From JADJOY01 sp046331705 [NCBI: bacterium] (GTDB lineage Bacteria; JADJOY01), in the NCBI GenBank assembly GCA_046331705.1, contig JAXLQJ010000039.1, forward strand, positions 1 to 64,000: 64,000 nt of DNA, in the 5' to 3' direction. This document shows, piece after piece, positions 36,213 to 44,416 of this stretch. The notes under the pieces were generated by a model that had not been told where the DNA came from, did not search any database, and saw nothing but the letters and a program-made list of their open reading frames with translations. Position numbers and translations under genes: made by a program. Within the stretch, counting starts at the first letter, position 1. Every line of letters begins with the position of its first letter.

Positions 36213-37859
36213 TTACGGATTCGAATGGGTGGCGGTCTCATCCCCGGCGGCTACGGTGGGGCAGGCGGTTTCGAGAGAGCGGCGCAGGGGCTCGAGCTGC
36301 CCCATGCGCTGGGAGCCGGGGAAGTCGTCGATGGGGCGGCCGAAGAGCGAGCGGCCCGCATGGCGGGCTTGGGCGAGCACGACGTCGAGCTCGGCGCGCG
36401 CGCGGTCGCATTGGCCGCGGGCGGCGAGCGCGAACACGAGGCCGTCGCGGTAGCCCCACCAATCGCGGACCTCGAGCGCGGCGCGATAGAAGATCTCGGC
36501 CTCGCTCGGCTCGCCTGCGGCGGAGCGTGCGGCGCCGATGGCGGCGAGCTGGTCGGCGGTGCCACCCGTGAGCGCGATCGGCAGCCACGGCCTGGCGCGC
36601 GCGCCGTGGGGCAGGAACGGGAGATCTGCATACGTCCCAGGCGAGCCCAGGATTCCAGCGACCAAGGCGACGGCGACGATCACGCTCGGAACGCGCTGAC
36701 CGCGACTGGGCGGCGGCGCTGGCCGCGCGAATCCCGGCGTGAGCCCCGCGGCGAGCAGCCGGTCGTAGAGCTCGGGGTGGCCAGTCGTCTGGCCCAGGAC
36801 GGCGGGAATCTCCGCGTCCACGTAGAGCCGCAAGAGCGCCGACGCGTAGACCCCGGCGCTCTCGACGGTCTCGACCGCCAGCCGGTCGGCGCGCTCTTCG
36901 AGGCGCCGGCGCAGCTGCTGCATCGGTAGCAGCGCGATCACGACGGCGGTGGCCAGGATCACCGCCAGCGCGAACGAGAAGCTCGCGGCCACGGGCCGCA
37001 AGAGCGCGAGCGGTAGCAGCAGCAGCGTCGCCGCGAGGCGGACGAAGCGCACGCCGCGCGATTCCGACAGGTGCCCCAGCTCGTGTGCGATGACCGCTTC
37101 GAGCTGACTCTCGGTGAGGAGCGCGAGTGCCCGGGTCGAGATCAACACTGCGCGCGCCCACGGCAGCGCGGCCGCCGAGCCGATCTCCGAGCGAAGCTCG
37201 TACGTGGCGGGCGCCGCCATTCCCACGGTGCCGGCCACCCGAGCGACCGCTTCGACCGCGCGCGGCGAGGGCGGCCCGATCAGCCCGAAGAGACGCGCGA
37301 CGCGAATCGCCGCGCCGAAGTGGAGCCCCACCAAGCCCGCGGCCGTCGCGGCGACCGCGGCGCCGGTCGCCGGGCCGAAGTCCGCTGGCATGGCGAGCGC
37401 CGCGAGCACGATCAGCAACACGTGCGGATACCAGAACAGCCAGCGCTCGACGAGCGTGCGCGCCGTGGTCACGAAGCTCGTGGGCCGCTTGCGGGCGCGC
37501 TCGACGACTTGGTGGTAGACGAGCGTGATTGCCGTCAGCGACGCGAGCGGGGCGAGCACCCGCGGCACCGCGGCGGGCACCGCGGAGAGCGCGTACGGCA
37601 GCTCGAACATCGCGATGGCGATCCCGAGCGGCGCGATCGTCGAGAGCTGGCTCAGGTTCACCCGCGCCGGCCACGTGAGCCGCGCCCGCTCGGTCCAGTG
37701 CAGCCCGTCGAGGCCCGGCGGGCGCCGTCCCCAGGCCATCCACACGGACGCTCGTGCCAGAAGCCACGAGTTAGCGAACGCCAGCACGATCGCCGCCGGC
37801 GCCGGTGTCCACCGCACCCACGCCGGCATCGTCGCCTGCACCTGGTCGAGGGCGGTCAT
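36213..37859 (-). CDS. M48-family membrane metalloprotease
   Basis: The 548-residue product has several transmembrane helices before and after the zinc motif AVIAHELGHLSESRG (about residues 256-270), with the third ligand Glu in LEERADRLAVE (about 322). This layout matches M48/HtpX-like proteases, which act on membrane proteins. The C-terminal 150 residues form a soluble helical region like TPR repeats (residues about 440-540). I chose the ATG at 37859; an in-frame ATG at 37931 would leave only two bases to the divergent trxB start and would overlap its promoter. It is divergent from trxB. Confidence 0.85.
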   Translation of the reverse strand: MTALDQVQATMPAWVRWTPAPAAIVLAFANSWLLARASVWMAWGRRPPGLDGLHWTERARLTWPARVNLSQLSTIAPLGIAIAMFELPYALSAVPAAVPRVLAPLASLTAITLVYHQVVERARKRPTSFVTTARTLVERWLFWYPHVLLIVLAALAMPADFGPATGAAVAATAAGLVGLHFGAAIRVARLFGLIGPPSPRAVEAVARVAGTVGMAAPATYELRSEIGSAAALPWARAVLISTRALALLTESQLEAVIAHELGHLSESRGVRFVRLAATLLLLPLALLRPVAASFSFALAVILATAVVIALLPMQQLRRRLEERADRLAVETVESAGVYASALLRLYVDAEIPAVLGQTTGHPELYDRLLAAGLTPGFARPAPPPSRGQRVPSVIVAVALVAGILGSPGTYADLPFLPHGARARPWLPIALTGGTADQLAAIGAARSAAGEPSEAEIFYRAALEVRDWWGYRDGLVFALAARGQCDRARAELDVVLAQARHAGRSLFGRPIDDFPGSQRMGQLEPLRRSLETACPTVAAGDETATHSNP

Positions 37860-37878
37860 GAGCGGTGCGGTGAGCGCG

Positions 37879-37907
37879 TGGACAGGGGCAGGGGGCGTGA
37901 CTACATT
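37879..37907 (+). promoter_or_regulatory. Promoter of trxB
   Basis: TGGACA (37879-37884) and TACATT (37902-37907) are separated by 17 bases. Transcription would begin near 37914, about 20 bases before the trxB ATG. A GGAG ribosome-binding site at 37923-37926 follows at the right place. Confidence 0.55.
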
Positions 37908-37933
37908 CCGCCGACTCGCGAAGGAGAGCACGA

Positions 37934-38884
37934 ATGGAAGCGGTACGAAACGTGGTGATCGTGGGCTCGGGATGCGCGGGCTTCACCGCGGCGCTCTACA
38001 CGGCGCGCGGTGGGTTGCAGCCGCTCATCATCGAAGGCGGGAAGGTGGCGCCGGGAGGGCTCCTGACCACCACCACGGAGGTCGAGAACTTCCCCGGCTT
38101 TCCCGAGGGGATCATGGGACCGGAGCTGATGGAGCGGATGCGCGCGCAGGTCACGCGCTTCGGCACCGAGTTCATGACCGCCACGGTCACCAAGGTGGAG
38201 ACGCACGCGCGCCCGTTCCGCCTCCACACCGACACCGGCGAGGTGATCCAGACGCGCACGCTCATCATCGCCACCGGCTCGGCGCCGCGCCTGCTCGGCA
38301 TCGAAGGCGAGCAGGAGCTGACCGGCAAGGGTGTGAGCACGTGCGCCACCTGCGATGGCTTCTTCTATCGCGGCAAGACCGTGGTGGTGGTGGGCGGCGG
38401 CGACTCGGCGATGGAAGAGGCGCTCTACCTGGCCGGTCTCGCGTCCAAGCTGATCCTGGTGCACCGGCGCGATTCGTTCCGCGCGTCCAAGATCATGCAG
38501 GAGCGCGTGCTCGCGAACCCCAAGATCGAGGTTCGCTGGGACTCGGCGGTGGTCGAGGTCCTCGGCCGCGAGAAGAACGATCTCGAAGGTGTGGTGATCC
38601 AGAACCTCAAGACCGGCGCACGCGAGACGGTGACCTCGCCGGGGATCGGGCTCTTCGTGGCGATCGGCCACACGCCCGTCACGGAGTTCCTGGGCGGCGC
38701 GATCGACACGGACGAGCAGGGCTACATCCGGGTCAAGGACCCCACCAGCGAGACCAACGTCCCCGGCATCTTCGCCGCGGGCGACGTGATGGACCCGCGC
38801 TACCGCCAGGCGGTCACCGCCGCCGGCTCGGGCTGCCGCGCCGCCATCGACGCCGAACGCTTCCTCCAGCGCGAAGGGCATTAG
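37934..38884 (+). CDS. trxB: Thioredoxin reductase
   Basis: TrxB reduces thioredoxin with NADPH through FAD and a redox disulfide. The 316-residue product has the FAD-binding VGSGCAGFTAALYTARG (residues 9-25), the disulfide CATCDG (Cys136 and Cys139), NADP-binding GGGDSAMEEALYL (about 153) and the C-terminal FAD motif GIFAAGDVMDPRYRQAVTAAGSG (quoted in part: AAGDVMDPRYRQ). The ATG is preceded by GAAGGAGAG at ideal spacing. It appears single-gene, with the ceramidase gene 74 bases downstream. Confidence 0.97.
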   Translation: MEAVRNVVIVGSGCAGFTAALYTARGGLQPLIIEGGKVAPGGLLTTTTEVENFPGFPEGIMGPELMERMRAQVTRFGTEFMTATVTKVETHARPFRLHTDTGEVIQTRTLIIATGSAPRLLGIEGEQELTGKGVSTCATCDGFFYRGKTVVVVGGGDSAMEEALYLAGLASKLILVHRRDSFRASKIMQERVLANPKIEVRWDSAVVEVLGREKNDLEGVVIQNLKTGARETVTSPGIGLFVAIGHTPVTEFLGGAIDTDEQGYIRVKDPTSETNVPGIFAAGDVMDPRYRQAVTAAGSGCRAAIDAERFLQREGH

Positions 38885-38958
38885 TTCTGCGCGGTCTCTT
38901 CAGGGCCGCGGCTCGTCGCGGAGCGCCATCTGCCGGGCGGGTCGAGAGTCGAGCGGGA

Positions 38959-40323
38959 GTGATCAGGCGAGCGCTGGCACCGTCGGTGTTGCTCGCGGTG
39001 CTCGCGGCCGTGACGGCGCGAGCCGAGGAACCGCTGCGCGCCGCGGTCGGACCGTTCTCGCCACCCGCGAAGGCTGGGTTCCGGGTGGGGATGGCGAAGG
39101 TCGACATGACGCCCGATCTGTCGCAGATCGCGGTGTCGCTCAACGGCTATGGGGATCGAGACGACGCGCTGGCGACGGCGGTGCTCGACCCGGTTTACGC
39201 GCGCGCCCTCGTGGTGGTGGATGCGCACGGCGGCCTGGCCGCCATCGTGGCCGCGGATCTTTGCTACGTGACGACCGAGCTACGCGACCTTGCGCTCGCG
39301 GAGCTCGGCGAGGACGGCTTCGACGGGCGGAACTTCCTCCTCGCCGCGACGCATACCCATTCGAGCTTTTCCGGTTACGACGGCAGCCGAGTCGCGAAGC
39401 TCTTCATGGGCGAGTTCCACGAGGAGGTCCTGATTCGGACGGCGCACGCGATCGCACGCGCGGTGCGCGACGCGAAGGCGCAGGCTCGGCCCGCGGTGAT
39501 GAGCGTCGCACGCGCGTGGCTTTCGGGTTTCAACCGCAGCCGGCTCGATCCCAGCTTCGACCACGCTCGGGGACGCAGCCTCGCGGCCTCGGCGGATCCG
39601 CGATTCGCCCTCAACCAACGTGCGGTGCTCGTTCGGTTCCAGGCGGAGGACGGCACGAACATCGGCGCGGTGACTCAGTTCTCGGCCCACCCGACCGTGC
39701 TGTCGCCCAAGAATCTCGCGATCTCGGCGGACTACCCCGGTGTGCTCTGCCGCCGGCTCGAAGGAGCACTCGGGCCGGGAAGCGTCGCGCTCTTCCTGAA
39801 CGGCAGCCTGGGTGACCTGGCACCGACACCGGATTGGGCGGAGTCGGGGGACATCGAGGTCAAGCGGATGGAGGCGTACGGCAACGGGCTCGCCGACGCT
39901 TTCCTCGGCATGATGCCCGCGTTGGTGCCGACGGACGACACGCGTCTCCGCGCCAACTCCGTGCGGCTGCCGTTCGAGAATCTCGTCGTCAACGTGTTCG
40001 GCGGCGTGACGTTGCCGGGCTTTCTCACCGGCTTGGTCACGACCCGCGACGAGCTGACCGTCCAAGCGATGGCCCTCGGCCGGCTGGTCTTGCTCGCCAT
40101 CCCTGGCGAGGCGACGACGCGCGCGGGGACGCAACTCGAGACGGTGTGCGAGAACGGCGACGAGTGCATCGTCGTCGCTCCGGCGAACGCCTACGTCGGC
40201 TACATCGTGACCCGCGACGAGTACGAGCTGGACAGGTACGAGGCCGACTCGTGCTTCTTCGGGCCCGACGCCGCCGCATGGGCGAGATCGGCCATCGAGA
40301 CCGCGTATCGCGGGCTCCAGTAG
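38959..40323 (+). CDS. Secreted neutral ceramidase-like hydrolase
   Basis: Neutral/alkaline ceramidases split ceramide into sphingosine and fatty acid with a zinc site. The 454-residue product starts with a signal peptide (residues 1-22, ending near TARA). It has the family N-terminal pattern GMAKVDMTP (about 44), the SLNGYGDR start, and the zinc motif AATHTHSSFSG (about 131), then GAVTQFSAHPTVLSPKN (about 235) and NGSLGDLAPT (about 280). The protein is about 200 residues shorter than full ceramidases and lacks their C-terminal Ig-like domain, as do many bacterial homologues. The start is a GTG with GGGA close by; it lies 74 bases after trxB. Its true substrate is not proven. Confidence 0.85.
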   Translation: MIRRALAPSVLLAVLAAVTARAEEPLRAAVGPFSPPAKAGFRVGMAKVDMTPDLSQIAVSLNGYGDRDDALATAVLDPVYARALVVVDAHGGLAAIVAADLCYVTTELRDLALAELGEDGFDGRNFLLAATHTHSSFSGYDGSRVAKLFMGEFHEEVLIRTAHAIARAVRDAKAQARPAVMSVARAWLSGFNRSRLDPSFDHARGRSLAASADPRFALNQRAVLVRFQAEDGTNIGAVTQFSAHPTVLSPKNLAISADYPGVLCRRLEGALGPGSVALFLNGSLGDLAPTPDWAESGDIEVKRMEAYGNGLADAFLGMMPALVPTDDTRLRANSVRLPFENLVVNVFGGVTLPGFLTGLVTTRDELTVQAMALGRLVLLAIPGEATTRAGTQLETVCENGDECIVVAPANAYVGYIVTRDEYELDRYEADSCFFGPDAAAWARSAIETAYRGLQ

Positions 40324-40364
40324 GCGAAGCGGCGATCCGGGAAGGCAGCGCTCTCGCACCAACC

Positions 40365-40575
40365 CGTCGCGCTCCTCGGCGACGGGATCCGCGGCAGGGA
40401 TGCCGAGATCGACCGGCGTGTGCTTTCCCAGGCGCTCGACGAACTCGGCCTGCTCGACTTCCCGGCGAACGGCTTCCAGTACCACGTCGCTCATCGTGCG
40501 GCCGCGACGGTGAGCGAGCGCTTGCAAGCGCCGGTGGATCGACTCGGGGACGTTCTTCACCTGGAGATTCGCCAT
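40365..40575 (-). pseudogene. Orphan ribbon-helix-helix antitoxin fragment
   Basis: From an ATG at 40575 the frame encodes MANLQVKNVPESIHRRLQAL and then a helix-rich stretch through GRTMSDVVLEAVRREVEQAE, HTPVDLG and AAD..AEERD. That is the FitA/VapB-type antitoxin family, which normally ends near here and is followed by a PIN-domain toxin. Instead the frame has no stop at the usual place and reads on, antisense, into the ceramidase gene. No PIN domain is present. It looks like the left end of a toxin-antitoxin pair whose toxin was deleted. The 3' limit of 40365 is my estimate of where antitoxin similarity ends. Confidence 0.6.
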
Positions 40576-40687
40576 GGCATGAGACTGTCGCAAGCCATTC
40601 TCATGCTCGCGACCATCGTCCCTTCGTGCGCGGCGAGGCTTCGAGATCGCAGGGGCGAGCGCCAGCTCGCCCGGCGTTCCCGCCCGA

Positions 40688-42149
40688 CTACGCGCGGCCG
40701 CCATGCGTTCGATCCTGAAGATGGTCCACAGCCCACGACCACAGAATCCGCTCGCCGCGCCACTCGGGAATGATCGTGCGCGCGGCGATACCCAATCCCG
40801 CGTCCTGCTGCTCGCGCTCCACCTCGGCGAGTGCCTTCAGAAGCTCGTCTCCACCCAGCTCGGCACCCTGGAGCCGAAACCCATCCCCGCGCACGAACGC
40901 CGTACCGAAATCCGTCGCCGCGATCCGCCACCCGCCCTCGTGCACCAGCACGTGATGCCGCCGGCAGAGCAGTAGCAAATTGGAGAGCCTCGTCTCGCCT
41001 CCATCCGCCCAGTGCCGAACGTGATGCGCGTCGACGAACCGACTCTGCTTGCAACCTGGAAACGCACACGTCCGATCCCGCGCCTTGAGCGCCCGCCGGA
41101 TCGCCGGTGGAATCTGCCGCGTGCGCCGCCCCACGCTCAGAATCTCGCCGTCCTCGCTTTCGTGAACACACACCCGGCTGCAATCACACGCGATTCTTCG
41201 CACCGTCTCGGGAGCGAGCACCGTTCCATCGGCCAGCTCCGCCGGCGGTCCATCGCCATCGTGGGGTAGGGCGCTTTCATTCACATAAACACTGACTTCG
41301 TAACGATCGCCACCATCCACCGCCGCCGGCCCGTGCGCGAGCATCGTTTCGGCGAGCACCATCAATGCGTCCGCGTTTCGAGCCTCGCGCCGCGCTGGAT
41401 CCTCTTCCGGCACCCAGCGACTCTCCACGGGAGACTCCGCCGGTGTCGCTAGCTCGGAAGCCCCCGCCGACTCTCCTGATGGGAGAGTCCTCCCTCCGCA
41501 GCGAGTCGCGCGCGGAGTCGAACAAGCCTTTAGAAAGGCGCTCCTCTTCGGCGGCCGGTAGCCGTCCCTCGAACACGAACCGTGCCATCCGCGTACTTCC
41601 AGTAACGAAACGAGCGCGCCGCGCCTCGCTCTCCGCCGCCAACTCGGTTCGCCCGTTGCCGCTCGCAGCGCCGCCGATGAAGCCGGACCAGCTTGTCCAA
41701 GTGCGCCGCCGTGCCGAACCGCGCTGCGCCCACCAGCGAGCTCCTCGTTCTCGGCGGTAGCCACGCGCGCGTCATCGCACGCACCTTCGAGTAACCGACC
41801 TGCACCCGCGCCATCGCCGCCGCGATCTTCGGCAACGTGACCAACGCCTGTGCCACCCACTGCCTTCTCGTGAGCCGTGCCCATGGCGATGCCGCGCACC
41901 TCACGTTGAGCCACTGCACGCCGTCGACCGAATCCCATCGCCGGCCCACGGCCGCCGCCGATCGAACTCCGCCAACAACACCAGAAACCGATACTCGACC
42001 GCGCTCAGCCGCGCCGCCAGCGTGGTGAGATCCGCCGCCAGCTCGTCGTCCGAGCGTCTCGCGAAGGGAGACGCGGTGGAGTTCGGCGCAGGCAGCGGCT
42101 CTTCGGGGAGGGAATTTGCATGAGTGATCATATGTTCACTATGACGCAT
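40688..42149 (-). pseudogene. DUF222-HNH endonuclease broken by several frameshifts
   Basis: A complete DUF222-HNH gene can be read on the minus strand, but only by changing frame at least three times. The N-terminus (42149 or 42131 to about 41955) gives LAADLTTLAARLSAVEYRFL. A second frame (to about 41600) gives WLNVRCAASPWARL, VQVGYSKVRAMTR and FGTAAHLDKLVRLHRR. A third gives FEGRLPAAEEERLSKGLFDSARD. The last, from about 41500, gives LADGTVLAPETVRRIACD and the zinc/HNH end DRTCAFPGCKQSRFVDAHHVRHW and LLLCRRHHVLVHEGGW. The order matches intact family members, which exist in many copies in some Deltaproteobacteria, so this is a decayed copy. The HNH catalytic histidines themselves are unchanged. 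Confidence 0.8.
42123..42140. repeat. AT-rich 18-base near-palindrome
   Basis: AGTGATCATATGTTCACT is an inverted repeat with eight of nine base pairs matched, standing out in a very GC-rich setting. The second possible ATG of the broken HNH gene (42131) lies at its centre. It could be an operator for an autoregulator or the remains of an insertion boundary. No partner copy was seen in the window. Confidence 0.45.
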
Positions 42150-42340
42150 CCAGCGAAATCCCCCAACTCGCGCACCGAAATCATCCCGTCACACAGGTCG
42201 GTCGCATGCTTGGGCGAACCCCGTCCGCCGAGCCCAGGCCGAGGGCAGCTCCGCCCACGAGCGTGGCGGTTGCTCCGGCGACCGCTGGTCGCGTGGCCCG
42301 CGCCGCGCTCAGGCAAATGCTTCGATCGCCGGTCGCGCCG

Positions 42341-42835
42341 TCATCCCCCTCGATTCCCGCGCCGCTCACTCTCTGGTTCGCCGAGTGCCGCTGGCACGCG
42401 CTCCTCGCGCTGCTCGTCGTAGCGCGGGATCACCCGCTCGTAGGGCTGCACCATGAGCGGCGACGAGATGAGGTAATCGGCCGATGCGCGATTGCACGCC
42501 ACCGGCACGTTGTAGACGACGCAGATGCGCAACAGCGCCTTGACGTCCACGTCATGCGGCTGCGACTCGAGCGGATCCCAGAAGAAGACCAGGATGTCGA
42601 GCCGCCCCTCCGCGATCATCGCCCCGAGCTGCAGATCCCCACCCAGCGGCCCCGACTTGAGGCGCTCGACTGGCAGGCCGAGCTGCTCGCGCAACAGGCT
42701 GCCGGTCGTGCCCGTGGCGAAAAGCTCGTGCTGCTCGAGAAGCGCTTGGTTGTAGCGAGCCCACTCGATGATCTCCTGCTTCTTGTGATCGTGCGCCACC
42801 AGCGCGATACGCCGACGTTCTCGAAGAGCGGACAC
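42341..42835 (-). CDS. mgsA: Methylglyoxal synthase
   Basis: MgsA converts dihydroxyacetone phosphate to methylglyoxal and phosphate, a bypass of lower glycolysis. From a GTG at 42835 the product has 164 residues. Family landmarks are RIALVAHDHKK (residues 9-19, with the phosphate-site His and Lys), ATGTTGSLL (about 46), SGPLGGDLQLG (about 66, with the catalytic Asp), and DPLESQPHDVDVKALLRI (about 93, with the conserved His and Asp). All are intact. The frame continues upstream to 43054 in Arg-rich sequence that does not match the family, so the GTG is preferred. The glyoxalase-like gene nearby is divergent and foreign-looking. Confidence 0.93.
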   Translation of the reverse strand: MSALRERRRIALVAHDHKKQEIIEWARYNQALLEQHELFATGTTGSLLREQLGLPVERLKSGPLGGDLQLGAMIAEGRLDILVFFWDPLESQPHDVDVKALLRICVVYNVPVACNRASADYLISSPLMVQPYERVIPRYDEQREERVPAALGEPESERRGNRGG

Positions 42836-43422
42836 GCGCGGACCCCCGATACGCGCTCGCGTCACGAACCGCGGCGCGAGCTGAGCACGAGCCCAACCTA
42901 TCCGCCGCGCGCCAACCCCCGGTGGCAATCCGGTGACGACCCGCGCGCGCCGGCGGCCGACGCGGCGAGAGCCGCGTCCGGCTCGTCCGCGGAATCCGCG
43001 ACTCGCCCGTCCAAGAGGCCCACTGGCGGAGCGCCTGCCTCCGCTCTTGAGCACGGCTCACCGGCAACATCTTCCACGAGCTTCGCCAACACGACGAGGT
43101 CGGCACCTCGATGGTCTTCATCCGAGTCCTCGATCTCGACCACGCCGCCACTCGCCGCCCGATCGACGACTCGACATCCCGAGCCCGAGCGCTCCCGTCC
43201 GGCCCCTCGCGCGCCCCGGATATCCCCGGTCCAGACAACCGCCCGAGCGACGCAGCCGCAGCCGAGATTCTCCAATGAGAACCGACGAGAATCCCCTCGA
43301 CCCGCCCGTCGCTGCCGCGCTAGGCTGCAAGCAAAGTGGTCAAGCTGAATCCCCCTAGTTCACCCGAACCAATTCCTCCTAGTTCAGGCCATTTCACGTT
43401 GGGCCCAGAAGAAGCAGAGCAG
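42836..43422. other. Gene-free stretch with a composition boundary
   Basis: No supported gene. The left 480 bases are as GC-rich as the flanks. A short plus-strand frame around 43070-43270 gives NIFHELRQHDEVGTSMVFIR and then disordered sequence; it has no start codon and I do not recognise it, but it could be the remnant of a gene. From about 43330 the DNA becomes clearly less GC-rich, matching the VOC gene that follows. The last 100 bases include a direct repeat (43354-43386) and presumably the promoter of that gene. Confidence 0.4.
43354..43386 (+). repeat. Direct repeat of CCTAGTTCA upstream of VOC gene
   Basis: CCTAGTTCA occurs at 43354-43362 and 43378-43386, start to start 24 bases apart, in slightly longer matching contexts (TCCYCCTAGTTCA). 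The copies end 37 bases before the VOC start codon. They could be paired regulator sites or a scar of insertion. Confidence 0.4.
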
Positions 43423-43839
43423 ATGAAGCCGCGAATCACAGTCATCACCATCGGTGTCAACGACCTCGAAGCATCATTGCGCTTCTATCGTGAAGGACTA
43501 GGCTTTTCTACCGAAGGCGTCATCGGCAAGGAGTTTGAGTATGGGGCAGTTGTGTTCATCCAGCTTCAGCCTGGTTTGCGTCTGGCTTTGTGGCCCCGCA
43601 AGAGCATCGGGCATGACACTGGGCTTGCGGTAGGTTCCGCCAACCCCACGGAAATGACGCTAGGCCATAACGTCTCATCAAAAGCGGAAGCCGACGCTGT
43701 CCTGGCAACAGCAAGAGCCGCAGGCGCCGTCATCGTCAAGGCCGCGCACGACACTTTTTGGGGCGGCTATTCTGGCTACTTCCAAGATCCAGACGGCCAT
43801 CTTTGGGAGGTTGTCTGGAACCCTCAATGGTCAGAGTAA
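43423..43839 (+). CDS. VOC (glyoxalase/bleomycin-resistance) family protein
   Basis: The 138-residue product has the beta-alpha-beta-beta-beta metal-binding fold of the vicinal oxygen chelate family. The first half reads PRITVITIGVNDLEASLRFY with EGLGF. The second half ends YSGYFQDPDGHLWEVVWNP, where the Glu of DGHLWEV is a usual metal ligand. The ATG at 43423 fits the family start; a longer ATG at 43336 adds a Pro-rich stretch. Base use is far less GC-rich than its neighbours, so recent transfer is likely. Genes of this kind are common passengers of integrons. The substrate is unknown; it may be a dioxygenase, lyase or resistance protein. Confidence 0.85.
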   Translation: MKPRITVITIGVNDLEASLRFYREGLGFSTEGVIGKEFEYGAVVFIQLQPGLRLALWPRKSIGHDTGLAVGSANPTEMTLGHNVSSKAEADAVLATARAAGAVIVKAAHDTFWGGYSGYFQDPDGHLWEVVWNPQWSE

Positions 43840-43872
43840 ACATCAGCCCCAACAACGCGTTCAACACGGACT

Positions 43873-43903
43873 GGCAAAAGCGCCGCTTCGCTCTGCTTTT
43901 GCC
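43873..43903 (+). repeat. Perfect 9-base hairpin; attC-remnant or terminator candidate
   Basis: GGCAAAAGC (43873-43881) and GCTTTTGCC (43895-43903) are perfect arms around a 13-base loop, 34 bases after the VOC stop. It is preceded by GCCCCAACAACGCGTTCAAC, which resembles the left end of integron attC sites, but one C too many spoils the RYYYAAC core and I found no GTTRRRY right end. It could therefore be a decayed attC or simply the terminator of the VOC gene. Confidence 0.5.
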
Positions 43904-43980
43904 CGTCGACCCATTCGGAACGTTCTGGCTGAATTCGAGATCGGATCAGCCCCGACATCACCTGGCGCCCGCTGACGCAA

Positions 43981-43999
43981 TGCTCGCAATCCGCGAGCA
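43981..43999. repeat. Small perfect hairpin
   Basis: TGCTCGC and GCGAGCA form a 7-base stem with a 5-base loop (AATCC) in the 245-base gap between the VOC gene and the toxin-antitoxin promoter. No gene could be recognised in that gap. There is no T-run. Confidence 0.35.
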
Positions 44000-44084
44000 C
44001 CGGTCGCATTCCGCGCCGCGGCACCCCTGGAGCTGCCGGACGGATACCTACCCGCCGCTGCGGAATCTCTGCGCTGCGCGGTAT

Positions 44085-44109
44085 GCCATTGACTTACTCG
44101 GTCAATGGC
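44085..44109. promoter_or_regulatory. Palindromic operator of the toxin-antitoxin operon
   Basis: GCCATTGAC (44085-44093) and GTCAATGGC (44101-44109) are perfect inverted arms around the 7-base spacer TTACTCG. The palindrome covers the -35 and most of the spacer of the promoter for the BrnT-like toxin. It is a natural site for autorepression by the XRE antitoxin, as in other toxin-antitoxin operons. That binding is inferred, not shown. Confidence 0.65.
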
Positions 44110-44116
44110 CTACGAT
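44089..44116 (+). promoter_or_regulatory. Promoter of the BrnT-XRE operon
   Basis: TTGACT (44089-44094) and TACGAT (44111-44116) are spaced by 16 bases. The expected start of transcription is near 44123, which is the GTG that best fits the toxin start, so the message may be leaderless or nearly so. Confidence 0.55.
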
Positions 44117-44122
44117 GGGGAG

Positions 44123-44416
44123 GTGCGATTCACGTTCAACCCCGCCAAGAGCGAGCAGAATCGCAAGAAGCATGGCATCTCGTTCAAGGAAGCCGAGTCA
44201 CTCTTCACGAGCGGTGCGCCGTATCTCGACATCTACGACGAGGCGCATTCCGAGACGGAAGACCGCTTCCTTGCGATCGGTCCGACTGATCCTGGAATCA
44301 TCGCCGTCGTGTACACCGAGCGGGATGGGGACACCATCCGGATCATCAGTGCCCGTCGCGCGACGAGCACGGAGAAGGAACTGTATCGCCAGTACGTCGG
44401 AGGAAAACGGACATGA
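44123..44416 (+). CDS. BrnT-like toxin
   Basis: BrnT toxins are small RelE-like ribonucleases. The 97-residue product begins MRFTFNPAKSEQNRKKHG, the usual M-x-F-x-x-DP-K...N..KHG start of the family, then EAESLF, EDRFLAIG, IIAVVYTER and IRIISARRATSTEKELY with the conserved C-terminal ISARRA. I chose the GTG at 44123 because the upstream ATG at 44105 lies inside the operator-promoter and gives an atypical extension. Its stop overlaps the antitoxin ATG (ATGA). Toxin-first order is typical of brnTA. Less GC-rich than the core genes. Confidence 0.88.
   Translation: MRFTFNPAKSEQNRKKHGISFKEAESLFTSGAPYLDIYDEAHSETEDRFLAIGPTDPGIIAVVYTERDGDTIRIISARRATSTEKELYRQYVGGKRT

Noticed and set aside
42181-42369. 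62-codon minus-strand frame rich in Ala/Gly/Thr between mgsA and the HNH remnant
   Set aside because: No start signal and no family; it overlaps the mgsA 3' end.
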